This document shows, piece by piece, positions 1 through 5,801 of a stretch of DNA of 17,184 bases; within the stretch, counting starts at the first letter, position 1, and every line of letters begins with the position of its first letter. Below the pieces are notes generated by a model, which saw only the letters and a program-made list of their open reading frames with translations, ran no database searches and was not told the DNA's origin. The DNA lies in contig JABZGO010000017.1 in NCBI GenBank assembly GCA_015259305.1, forward strand, positions 1 through 17,184, given 5' to 3'. The position numbers were made by a program, and so were the translations under genes. Source of the DNA: Alloprevotella tannerae. Lineage in GTDB: Bacteria; Bacteroidota; Bacteroidia; Bacteroidales; Bacteroidaceae.

Positions 1-1208
1 GTGTAGATGCCGGTGTCAGTCTCGCGTGCAATGGATGAGCCGACGGCGTTGACAATTCCCATCACGAGTGCGCCGTGCTGTTTCGCTAACTGGATGGCGG
101 CTAACGTGTCGGCCGTCTCGCCGCTCTGGCTGATGGCGATAATCACGTCGTCTTTGCTGATCACAGGGTCGCGATAGCGGAATTCGCTGGCGTATTCTAC
201 CTCGACGCGGATGCGGCAAGTTTTCTCAATGAGCTGTTTGCCGATGAGTCCGGCGTGCCAACTCGTGCCGCAAGCAACGATGATGATGTGCTTGGCGGAG
301 ATAAGTCGCTCTTTATAGTCTTCTACGGCCGACAGCACAATCTTGTTGAGCTCGGGGCGCGTGTTGTCGATCGTCAAACGCCCGCTGAGGCAGTCTTGTA
401 AGCACTGCGGCTGATCGTAGATTTCTTTCAACATAAAATGGGGGAAACCGCCTTTGCTCAACATCGAGATATCCATATCTACTTCCTTGATGTCGACTTC
501 TACGTCTTGGGCCTCAAGGTTTACAATGTGGAGGGGCTGACCCGGCCTTATGTCTGCGATTTGCCCGTCGTCAAGATAAACGACTTGCTTCGTGTATTCT
601 ACAATCGGCGTAGCGTCGCTGGCAATGAAATATTCTGCTTCGTCTTTTCCCATTCCGACAACTAACGGACTGGATTGGCGGGCTGCGACAATGTGTTCGG
701 GATGATTGCGGTCGATTACCGCGATGGCGTAAGCACCAACGACCTTCTGAAGCGCACGACGCACGGCTTCAAGAAGATCTTCGGGTGTTTTTTTGTAATA
801 ATAGTCAATCAGCTGAACTAATACTTCAGTGTCTGTCGTACTTTTGAATGAATATCCTTTTCCGCTGAGTTGCTCTGCGAGATAGGAAAAGTTTTCGATG
901 ATGCCGTTGTGGATAATGGCCAAGTTGCCATCTTGAGAAACGTGTGGATGCGCGTTGAGCGAGGACGGCTCACCGTGGGTGGCCCAGCGAGTATGTGCTA
1001 TGCCGATGTGGCCTTGTATATTCTTGTCCTTGCAAAGCTCTTCCAAGTTTGAAACTTTCCCCTTCGTCTTGTAAATATTCAGCTCTCCGGCGCTTGGCAA
1101 AAGCGCTACGCCGGCGCTGTCGTAACCACGATATTCTAGTCTTTTCAATCCTTTGATGAGAACAGGAAAAGCTTGTCCTTTCCCAATATAACCAACTATT
1201 CCACACAT
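1..1208 (-). CDS. glmS: glutamine--fructose-6-phosphate aminotransferase (isomerizing), 3' part outside window
   Basis: Makes glucosamine-6-phosphate from fructose-6-phosphate and glutamine, the first committed step to UDP-GlcNAc for peptidoglycan and LPS; cytoplasmic. The start ATG at 1208 gives MCGIVGYIG, with Cys2 exposed as the N-terminal nucleophile after Met removal. The class II amidotransferase domain (about residues 1-225) shows EYRGYDSAG, HTRWATHG and HNGIIEN. The first sugar-isomerase (SIS) domain begins near residue 290 and shows CGTSWHAG at about 311-318 and SQSGETADT. The reading runs off the window at NAVGSSIARETD. About 402 of the usual ~610 residues are visible, so the second SIS domain is missing here. 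A -7 box lies about 45 bases upstream of the start. The 5' UTR would be about 37 nt, too short for a glmS ribozyme. Identity is very secure. Confidence 0.97.
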   Translation of the reverse strand, partial: MCGIVGYIGKGQAFPVLIKGLKRLEYRGYDSAGVALLPSAGELNIYKTKGKVSNLEELCKDKNIQGHIGIAHTRWATHGEPSSLNAHPHVSQDGNLAIIHNGIIENFSYLAEQLSGKGYSFKSTTDTEVLVQLIDYYYKKTPEDLLEAVRRALQKVVGAYAIAVIDRNHPEHIVAARQSSPLVVGMGKDEAEYFIASDATPIVEYTKQVVYLDDGQIADIRPGQPLHIVNLEAQDVEVDIKEVDMDISMLSKGGFPHFMLKEIYDQPQCLQDCLSGRLTIDNTRPELNKIVLSAVEDYKERLISAKHIIIVACGTSWHAGLIGKQLIEKTCRIRVEVEYASEFRYRDPVISKDDVIIAISQSGETADTLAAIQLAKQHGALVMGIVNAVGSSIARETDTGIY

Positions 1209-1251
1209 ATTTTCTTACGTTTTGTATTGATTGCTGTGGCAATACAGCCCA

Positions 1252-1259
1252 CAAATTTA
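1252..1259 (-). promoter_or_regulatory. -7 promoter box for glmS
   Basis: Read on the minus strand this is TAAATTTG, a full match to the Bacteroidota -7 consensus TAnnTTTG, 43 bases before the glmS ATG. No clear TTTG -33 box was found at 19-21 bases upstream. The expected transcript start is near 1245. Confidence 0.5.
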
Positions 1260-1428
1260 CGCATAAAAACTATAATTGGCCGCATTTTTTTGGGAAACCT
1301 CTCAACTAAATAAGGATAATCTGCCGCCCAAAGTCGGCTCCAAACTTTTTAAAAGAGGAAATAATGGGTTTCAAGCTAAAAAAGACTAAAGCAAGGGTGG
1401 TTTTTTCGCTCTTGTAGGTTGATTTTGT

Positions 1429-1436
1429 TAATTTTG
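1429..1436 (+). promoter_or_regulatory. -7 promoter box for the membrane protein gene
   Basis: TAATTTTG matches TAnnTTTG exactly. It lies inside the longest possible upstream extension of the following reading frame. This favours initiation at the ATG at 1509, giving a leader of about 65 nt. A -33 box is not convincing; only a T-run lies at about the right distance. Confidence 0.45.
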
Positions 1437-1508
1437 GCCCTCGATAATCGGCCGCCTACTTTGATTTGGCGCGCCTCAACTTTTGATAAACAAAATAAAT
1501 ATCTTATT

Positions 1509-2336
1509 ATGCGTCGAATAGAATTTCGTTATTGCAAACGTACGGTCAATGAAATTATGCAGGTTGCCTCGATCATCCTTCTCGTGATTCTTGGCTTGGC
1601 TTTTGGTGTGTTCTTTCTTTCTCTTTTTCTCCCGCTTCCCCTCTTCAATGTGATGCCTTTCTTTCTTGTTTTCGCGGTGTTGTTCTTTCCGGCTTTCGCC
1701 GGGTTCTGGGCCGTGTCTTATATCAAGTGGCCAAAGTGGGGCGAAGCGCGCGGATATATAGATATTGAGGCCGACAAAGCCACACTTTATTATGGAAAAA
1801 ACGTAGTTGAAATTGCGCGCAACCAAGTTCAGATCGACACAGAGCGCTTGTATTTCGACAATTTCGGTATGCAGCCCGTGCTGACCAAGTATAAGTTTAA
1901 GGCCAACGGAAAAAAATACCACATCATCGAGTCTATGTTGGAGGCCAAAGAGCGTTCTACCTTTATAGAACGAACAAAAAATGCACCGGTTATGCTTTCG
2001 CTCCGCGAGGCGTTGATTCACATCTTCCCGCTCTTTATCTACAATCCCGTTGTGGCCGATTTATTTGCGATGAATTGCCGCGGCGTGCGTCTCATTTACG
2101 GAATTTCTACTGTTGATGTCTTTACCGGCTCTCCTTTTGTGCCCGATTTGATCGGCGCAGAGTTGGTTGAAAACAGCCCTTATATCCGTTGCAATCTGCG
2201 CAATTGCGAAAATATGTCCCACATTGTGGCTGTTTTGTCGCTTCAAAAGGCAGAAGGCGAGACGGTGAAGCCATCGATCGAGGAGTTGCGCCAACGCCCG
2301 ATCCTCGGTGTTACGGAAACAAATATGCAAGGCTGA
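1509..2336 (+). CDS. conserved-type membrane protein of unknown function
   Basis: I do not recognise the family. The predicted 275-residue protein starts MRRIEFRYCKR. It has two hydrophobic segments at about residues 21-41 and 48-70, separated by a short proline-containing turn, so it is probably an inner-membrane hairpin. A soluble region of about 200 residues follows, containing alternating hydrophobic/polar stretches such as GYIDIEADKATLYYGKNVVE. That pattern resembles a beta-rich PH-like fold next to a membrane anchor, but this is only an impression. The frame is open upstream to an ATG at 1419; I chose 1509 because a promoter box sits at 1429-1436 and an A-rich stretch precedes 1509. The gene is monocistronic, divergent from glmS and convergent with the pabA-like gene 96 bases downstream. 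Existence as a gene is likely; function is unknown. Confidence 0.75.
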   Translation: MRRIEFRYCKRTVNEIMQVASIILLVILGLAFGVFFLSLFLPLPLFNVMPFFLVFAVLFFPAFAGFWAVSYIKWPKWGEARGYIDIEADKATLYYGKNVVEIARNQVQIDTERLYFDNFGMQPVLTKYKFKANGKKYHIIESMLEAKERSTFIERTKNAPVMLSLREALIHIFPLFIYNPVVADLFAMNCRGVRLIYGISTVDVFTGSPFVPDLIGAELVENSPYIRCNLRNCENMSHIVAVLSLQKAEGETVKPSIEELRQRPILGVTETNMQG

Positions 2337-2432
2337 TTTGCGAAAGTCTGCATGAGATAAAGACGGCCATAAGCCGACGCTTCAAGCACCCTAAATCGTG
2401 GCGGAGGATGCTTACCGCGCACCGGCGGCGTA

Positions 2433-3020
2433 TTAAAGCAAACCAGCCCAGTTGGCCAGCATAATTCCGCCTTCCGGCGTCAAGATACTTTCGGGGTGAA
2501 ACTGCACGCCCCACAAGGGCAGTTGGCTGTGGTGCATCATCATAAGGCAATCATCCTCTTCCGTCAGGGCATCTATTATAAAAGGTGCGGCGGGCGTCAT
2601 TTCTAAGGCCCAACTGTGATAGCGGCCTACACGTACAGCAGCACTTGTTCCCTGCAAGAGTCGGGGAGCAGGTGTTGTGCGTTTTAAGATTGAGGAAATT
2701 CCGTGAGCAGGGTGGGGCAGCGGCCTGCAAGGGCAATTCCACAGGGCGCCCAATTCTTGATGGCCCATACAGACGCCCAGCAAAGGGCGCGTCTCCGGCT
2801 GATCAATCCAGCGGCGCAATAGGGAAAGCGTCCGCGGAAAGTCCTCCGGCAGACCCGGACCCGGTGATAGAACGAGTCCATCGTAAGTTAAGGCCTCGTC
2901 TTCATCCAGATAGTCGTAGTCCATCACCCGACAATCAATTGCCGGCGTAGCTTTGCGAAACGTTTGAACCAGATTATAGACAAACGAATCGTGCTGATTG
3001 ATGAGTAACACGCGTTTCAT
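2433..3020 (-). CDS. pabA: glutamine amidotransferase component of aminodeoxychorismate (or anthranilate) synthase
   Basis: Class I glutamine amidotransferase that releases ammonia from glutamine for the chorismate-aminating subunit. It has 195 residues, normal for PabA/TrpG. Visible motifs are NQHDSFVYNLVQ at 8-19, SPGPG at 52-56 (oxyanion region), GVCMGHQ at 82-88 with nucleophile Cys84, GRYHS at 132-136, and VQFHPES at 172-178 with His175 and Glu177 completing the triad. The frame is open 31 codons further upstream, but MKRVLLINQHDSF aligns with the family N-terminus, so I start at 3020. It faces away from pabB across about 220 bases, and no trpE-like gene is nearby, which supports a role in p-aminobenzoate synthesis. 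PabA proteins can serve both enzymes in some bacteria, so TrpG activity is not excluded. Confidence 0.88.
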   Translation of the reverse strand: MKRVLLINQHDSFVYNLVQTFRKATPAIDCRVMDYDYLDEDEALTYDGLVLSPGPGLPEDFPRTLSLLRRWIDQPETRPLLGVCMGHQELGALWNCPCRPLPHPAHGISSILKRTTPAPRLLQGTSAAVRVGRYHSWALEMTPAAPFIIDALTEEDDCLMMMHHSQLPLWGVQFHPESILTPEGGIMLANWAGLL

Positions 3021-3028
3021 TCGAAGCG

Positions 3029-3060
3029 CAAAATTATTATTTTTTCCTTTTTCGTACAAT
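3029..3060 (-). promoter_or_regulatory. possible promoter for the pabA-like gene
   Basis: On the minus strand ATTG (3060-3057), a 20-base spacer and TAATTTTG (3036-3029) resemble the Bacteroidota -33/-7 pair. The G of the box is only 9 bases from the ATG, so the transcript would be almost leaderless. A weaker upstream alternative, TACTTTG (one T short), lies around 3109-3117. Confidence 0.35.
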
Positions 3061-3206
3061 GCGCGCCAAGGATAAGCGCTTCCCGCTATCGCTTTTTGAT
3101 GTTTTTTGTACAAAGTATGGGTAGGGTTGCCTACGGACTACCTTGGTCGCGAACAAAAACCGGCAGGAAACAAAGGAAAACCAAGTCTGCGCCGCGTAGT
3201 TTGTGT

Positions 3207-3214
3207 TATCTTTG
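3207..3214 (+). promoter_or_regulatory. -7 promoter box for pabB-pabC
   Basis: TATCTTTG is an exact TAnnTTTG match 30 bases before the pabB ATG at 3245; the predicted transcript start is near 3221. No good -33 box was seen. A small GTAGG/CCTAC hairpin (3121-3134) lies between the two divergent promoters. Confidence 0.55.
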
Positions 3215-3244
3215 CACGAAGAATAAAGTCATATTTACGCAAAT

Positions 3245-4234
3245 ATGTATTTCGACAACGTTTCTGCCCTTTTTCTGCGGCTTAATCAGTTGGGCGAGGC
3301 GCGAAGGCCTTGCTTCTTTTTGATCAACTATGAACTTACTGAGGGCTACCTCTCTTTGGCGGGGGAGCAATCGCCCGATTTTTTGGCTACTATTCAAGGG
3401 CGGAGCAACGTTGCGTTGCCTGCGCCGGAAGACTTTCCGCCCCCTGTCGCCCCAAACTTGACAATACATCCTGAAAGTTTTGAGACCTATGCGCGGCGGT
3501 TTGAGATAATACAAGCCGGTTTGCATCACGGCAACTCATTTCTGGCCAATTTGACGATACGCACGCCGATCGACGGCCCTTTGTCGCTGCAAAGCATCTT
3601 TCTGCATTCGCCGGCACTTTATAAAGTTTGTCTGCCTCATCAGTTTGTCTGCTTCTCGCCTGAGCGCTTCATCGCTATTGACGCACAAGGACGGATTGCG
3701 GCTCACCCGATGAAGGGAACGATAGACGCAACACTGCCCAATGCGGCCGAAACGATTCTTTCTGATCCCAAAGAGCAGGCCGAGCACGCCACGATCGTCG
3801 ACTTGCTGCGCAACGATTTAGGCAGCGTGGCCACTGATGTTGAAGTGCGGCGCTACCGTTACATAGATCGCATTGCTACGGCTCAAGGCGCCATCTTGCA
3901 AGTTAGCTCGGAGGTCGTCGGGCAGCTTCCTTCCACGTGGCCCTCGCAACTCGGCGATATGCTGTCGGCCCTCTTGCCCGCCGGCTCCATCTGCGGAGCG
4001 CCCAAGGCTTCGACCGTGAAGCTGATCGCTGAAGCCGAACAGATTTCGCGCGACTATTATACGGGCATCTGCGGCTATTTCGACGGGCAGACGCTGGATT
4101 GCGGCGTGATGATCCGCTTTATCGAGCTGAAAGACGGACAATATTATTTTCGATCGGGAGGAGGCATCACGGTCAACAGCGATTGCCGCAAAGAGTATGA
4201 AGAAGTGATACAGAAAGTCTACCTTCCCCGTTAA
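3245..4234 (+). CDS. pabB: aminodeoxychorismate synthase component I
   Basis: Chorismate-utilising enzyme that aminates chorismate with ammonia from the PabA-like partner, giving 4-amino-4-deoxychorismate for folate synthesis. It has 329 residues, shorter than E. coli PabB (about 450), because it is essentially the catalytic chorismate-binding domain. Motifs are GNSFLANLT at 96-104 (family GD.YQ.NLT), PMKGT at 155-159, EHATIVDLLRNDLG at 180-193, GSICGAPK at 247-254 and RSGGGIT at 303-309. Lys157 in PMKGT is the PabB-type lysine nucleophile; TrpE proteins have Ala there, so aminodeoxychorismate synthase is preferred over anthranilate synthase. pabC starts 14 bases downstream, indicating one transcript. 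Confidence 0.92.
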   Translation: MYFDNVSALFLRLNQLGEARRPCFFLINYELTEGYLSLAGEQSPDFLATIQGRSNVALPAPEDFPPPVAPNLTIHPESFETYARRFEIIQAGLHHGNSFLANLTIRTPIDGPLSLQSIFLHSPALYKVCLPHQFVCFSPERFIAIDAQGRIAAHPMKGTIDATLPNAAETILSDPKEQAEHATIVDLLRNDLGSVATDVEVRRYRYIDRIATAQGAILQVSSEVVGQLPSTWPSQLGDMLSALLPAGSICGAPKASTVKLIAEAEQISRDYYTGICGYFDGQTLDCGVMIRFIELKDGQYYFRSGGGITVNSDCRKEYEEVIQKVYLPR

Positions 4235-4248
4235 TTTCTCGCAATTGT

Positions 4249-4869
4249 ATGACAGACTATTTAGAAACGCTCTGCTGGTATCGCGGCTTTCTCCGCCAAT
4301 CGGCGTATCATGTGCAACGCATGGAGGCCACGCTGGGTTTCTCCTTGCCCTTTTCAGCCGACCATCTTCAGCACTTGGCCGAGCAGCTAGCTCCGCCGGA
4401 AGCTTTCGGCGCAGAGACGCGCTATAAGTTTCGCTTTATTTATAATGCCGATGGCATACAGACGGCTACGCTCTCACCTTATGCGCCGGCCGTCGTCAAT
4501 CAGTTGCAACTCGTTGAAGCACCTGCTTCATTAGATTACCATTTGAAATACGCAGATCGCAGTGGACTCGATGCTTTGAAAGCATCGCTGCCAACCGGCG
4601 TTGAGCCCCTGATCGTTAAGTCGGGAAGGATCACGGATACGACTTATACCAACGTCGCTTTCTTGCGGCAAGATTGCTGGTATATCCCATCATCTTATCT
4701 CTTGGCCGGCACAATGCGCCGCTTTCTCTTGGAAACGCAGGCTTGCAGCTTGGCCGATATTCGCCCTGAGACGCTTTCTGAATATACGCACGTCTGCCTA
4801 ATCAATGCGATGCTGAAGTTGGGCGAGGTCAAACTCCCCATTGCAGCCGTCTTAGGCCAACAACCATAA
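4249..4869 (+). CDS. pabC: aminotransferase class IV, probable aminodeoxychorismate lyase
   Basis: PLP enzyme expected to split aminodeoxychorismate into p-aminobenzoate and pyruvate. Class IV marks are YHLKYADRSGLD with the likely PLP lysine Lys100, ITDTTYTNVAF at 128-138 (the family position ITE..xSN, here with Asp130), and LLAGTMR at 151-157 (family LLxGxxR, cofactor phosphate region). The protein is short, at 206 residues against about 270 for E. coli PabC. The N-terminal segment is compact but all cofactor motifs are present. It lies directly behind pabB on the same strand and ends just before a terminator. Assignment to the fold is secure; lyase activity is inferred mainly from the neighbours. 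Confidence 0.85.
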   Translation: MTDYLETLCWYRGFLRQSAYHVQRMEATLGFSLPFSADHLQHLAEQLAPPEAFGAETRYKFRFIYNADGIQTATLSPYAPAVVNQLQLVEAPASLDYHLKYADRSGLDALKASLPTGVEPLIVKSGRITDTTYTNVAFLRQDCWYIPSSYLLAGTMRRFLLETQACSLADIRPETLSEYTHVCLINAMLKLGEVKLPIAAVLGQQP

Positions 4870-4900
4870 GCTGCACGTTGAAGTATGCACTACAAGTTCA

Positions 4901-4950
4901 CTCCTCATTTTGCCAAGCGTTGCAAAATGAGGGGTGCAAAACGCTTTTTT
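4901..4950 (+). terminator. terminator of pabB-pabC with two alternative hairpins
   Basis: Fold 1: CCTCATTTTGC (4903-4913) pairs perfectly with GCAAAATGAGG (4922-4932), loop 8 nt. Fold 2: AAGCGTTGCA (4915-4924) pairs with TGC(aa)AACGCTT (4935-4946) and is followed directly by T residues to 4950. The folds share bases, so they exclude each other unless the fold-1 loop pairs with 4940-4946 as a pseudoknot. It sits 34 bases after the pabC stop. Confidence 0.75.
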
Positions 4951-4982
4951 ATAGCCGCCAAAGTCGGATCGCTTTATTTGTT

Positions 4983-5067
4983 CTCACGATAAAAAAGGTT
5001 TGTGCTCGTGATAAAAAGGGTTTCACCTCACGATAAAAAGGGCTTGCGCTCGTGAAAAAAAAGTGCG
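4983..5067. repeat. 22-bp imperfect tandem repeat, about four units
   Basis: Units start at 4983, 5005, 5027 and 5049 and read ctcacgataaaaa.., ctcgtgataaaaa.., ctcacgataaaaa.. and ctcgtgaaaaaaa.. . The first three are exactly 22 bases; the last is shortened. The head alternates between CTCACGA and CTCGTGA, so TCACGA of one unit is complementary to TCGTGA of the next. The A-run in the middle is constant. It lies between convergent transcription units and codes for nothing recognisable. Confidence 0.8.
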
Positions 5068-5279
5068 TCGTCAAAATGTGGACGCCTGATCTTCAAGTTT
5101 TGCTTCGTTTTTAGTGTGTCCTCTGTTTGAAAAATCCTTTTCCGCTCTTTTTCTTCTACGCGCAGCCGGTCTCGATTAGAATCGGCCTGTGCGCAAGCAG
5201 AACATACCGCATAGGCACCCCGACAATGCCCACCTGCACATACCAACTGCTTCACTGAGGGCGGGGCGCTTACGGATAC

Positions 5280-5302
5280 AAAAAAAAGGGCCGAAGCCCT
5301 TT
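5280..5302 (-). terminator. UUCG-tetraloop terminator of the candidate small RNA
   Basis: AAAGGGC, UUCG loop, GCCCUUU and then U residues to 5280 on the minus strand. The plus strand also has a T-rich tail (5300-5308), so some bidirectional function is possible, but the loop is canonical only on the minus strand. Confidence 0.85.
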
Positions 5303-5529
5303 CTTTTTCCTAACAACCAGGCCTCACGGCCATACTGTTGTTACTCGACTCTTTTCAGAGTCTTCATCTCATGTAACCTAAAACTAACCTAAAACCTAAT
5401 ACCTAATAATTGTACTTTTTCAGTTGCGCTATAATCATTTCCTAATACCATTATGTAGAGAGCGCTATGAATCTCTATTTTGGCTTGGCTTGAGTTTATA
5501 CTCGCGCCGGCCTTGCTTCTTAAAAGCAA
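5280..5529 (-). ncRNA. candidate small structured RNA, about 245 nt, with own promoter and terminator
   Basis: Read on the minus strand, a full promoter (5564-5532) is followed by a 5' hairpin TTGCTT/AAGCAA (5529-5513), a purine/U-rich middle with five UUAGG motifs, and three hairpins near the 3' end. The first is GACTCT-GAAA-AGAGTC (5362-5347). The second is TAACAAC..GGCC-GTGA-GGCC..GTTGTTA (5343-5311). The third is AAAGGGC-TTCG-GCCCTTT (5302-5285), running into eight U (5287-5280). GAAA and GUGA are GNRA tetraloops and UUCG is closed by C-G. These stable loops appear only when the minus strand is read, which fixes the strand. It is not tmRNA, SRP RNA or RNase P RNA, because their hallmark sequences are absent. 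It might match a known Bacteroidales RNA family (for example Bacteroidales-1 or a 6S-type RNA); I cannot test this. The exact 5' end is inferred. Confidence 0.72.
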
Positions 5530-5531
5530 TG

Positions 5532-5564
5532 CAAAGATAGGGTGTTCTGACCATTTTGTCCAAA
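5532..5564 (-). promoter_or_regulatory. promoter of the candidate small RNA
   Basis: On the minus strand TTTG (5564-5561), a 21-base spacer and TATCTTTG (5539-5532) form the best -33/-7 pair in the window. Transcription would begin near 5525-5529, right at the first hairpin. The -33 box lies in one arm of an inverted repeat (5558-5602). Confidence 0.7.
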
Positions 5565-5602
5565 CATTTGACTGCATTTTCTTGCAGAAATAACATTTGG
5601 AC
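5558..5602. repeat. nested inverted repeat upstream of the small-RNA promoter
   Basis: Outer arms are GTCCAAA (5558-5564) and TTTGGAC (5596-5602). Middle arms are ATTT (5566-5569) and AAAT (5588-5591). Inner arms are CTGCA (5572-5576) and TGCAG (5583-5587), with a 6-base loop. In all, 16 pairs form with two small bulges. The left outer arm contains the -33 box of the small-RNA promoter. Confidence 0.65.
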
Positions 5603-5801
5603 GCTTGTTTTGCAAACTAATCTAAGCAAAATAAGTTTGAAATGGCGGTTTGAGCAGTGTAACTATTTAAATTATAATACTTGAGCTAGTGCTTTATTTC
5701 TCTTTTGTTAGTGGTGATGGTTGCCCATCGGGGGTAAATGTGCGCAGTGTCAAGATTATTTGCATCGCCTTTGGGCGCTCCGATTCATATATTATGTTTT
5801 G

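Larger units (their letters stand above)
1209..1508. other. divergent intergenic region glmS / membrane protein
   Basis: About 300 bases between two divergent genes. It carries one -7 box on each strand (1252-1259 minus, 1429-1436 plus). A possible 17-codon ORF (1364-1417, plus) has an AGAGG stretch a few bases upstream of its ATG; nothing else supports it. No tRNA, repeat array or strong terminator was seen. Confidence 0.4.
4870..5801. other. 930-base convergent intergenic region
   Basis: Between pabC (plus) and the outer-membrane protein gene (minus). It contains, in order, the pab terminator, the 22-bp tandem repeat, an inverted repeat around 5159-5195 (GCGCA..TGCGC outer arms, CGATT..AATCG inner arms), the minus-strand candidate RNA with its promoter, a nested inverted repeat at 5558-5602, and a small GATGG/CCATC hairpin at 5716-5729. 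Short open frames here have no family signature. Confidence 0.6.

Noticed and set aside
970..1254. 94-codon minus-strand ORF over the glmS start
   Set aside because: It is in another frame of the glmS gene, whose N-terminus MCGIVGYIG and downstream motifs are clear.
1209..1260. glmS ribozyme in the glmS leader
   Set aside because: The predicted leader is only about 37 nt and lacks room for the ribozyme core.
1476..2021. 181-codon minus-strand ORF opposite the unknown membrane protein
   Set aside because: Its Lys/Glu/His-rich run mirrors the Phe/Leu codons of the membrane helices on the other strand; the plus strand has a promoter box and a coherent membrane protein.
2585..2950. 121-codon plus-strand ORF inside the pabA-like gene
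   Set aside because: Antisense to a gene with all class I amidotransferase motifs; low-complexity Pro/Arg content.
4983..5067. CRISPR-like array
   Set aside because: Units abut each other with no spacers, the period is only 22, and no cas genes are near.
5028..5255. 75-codon minus-strand ORF with several Cys (start MKQLVCAGGHCRGAYAVC)
   Set aside because: It runs through the tandem repeat, begins just after a strong terminator, has no promoter box and shows no protein-like pattern beyond the Cys cluster.
5280..5529. tmRNA, SRP RNA or RNase P RNA
   Set aside because: No tRNA-like ends or tag frame, no GGAAG-type SRP loop, and no GAGGAAAGTC-type RNase P core on either strand.
5716..5729. GATGG/CCATC hairpin with a GCAA loop (minus strand) as terminator of the barrel gene
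   Set aside because: Only 5 bp and no U-run after it; too weak to call.
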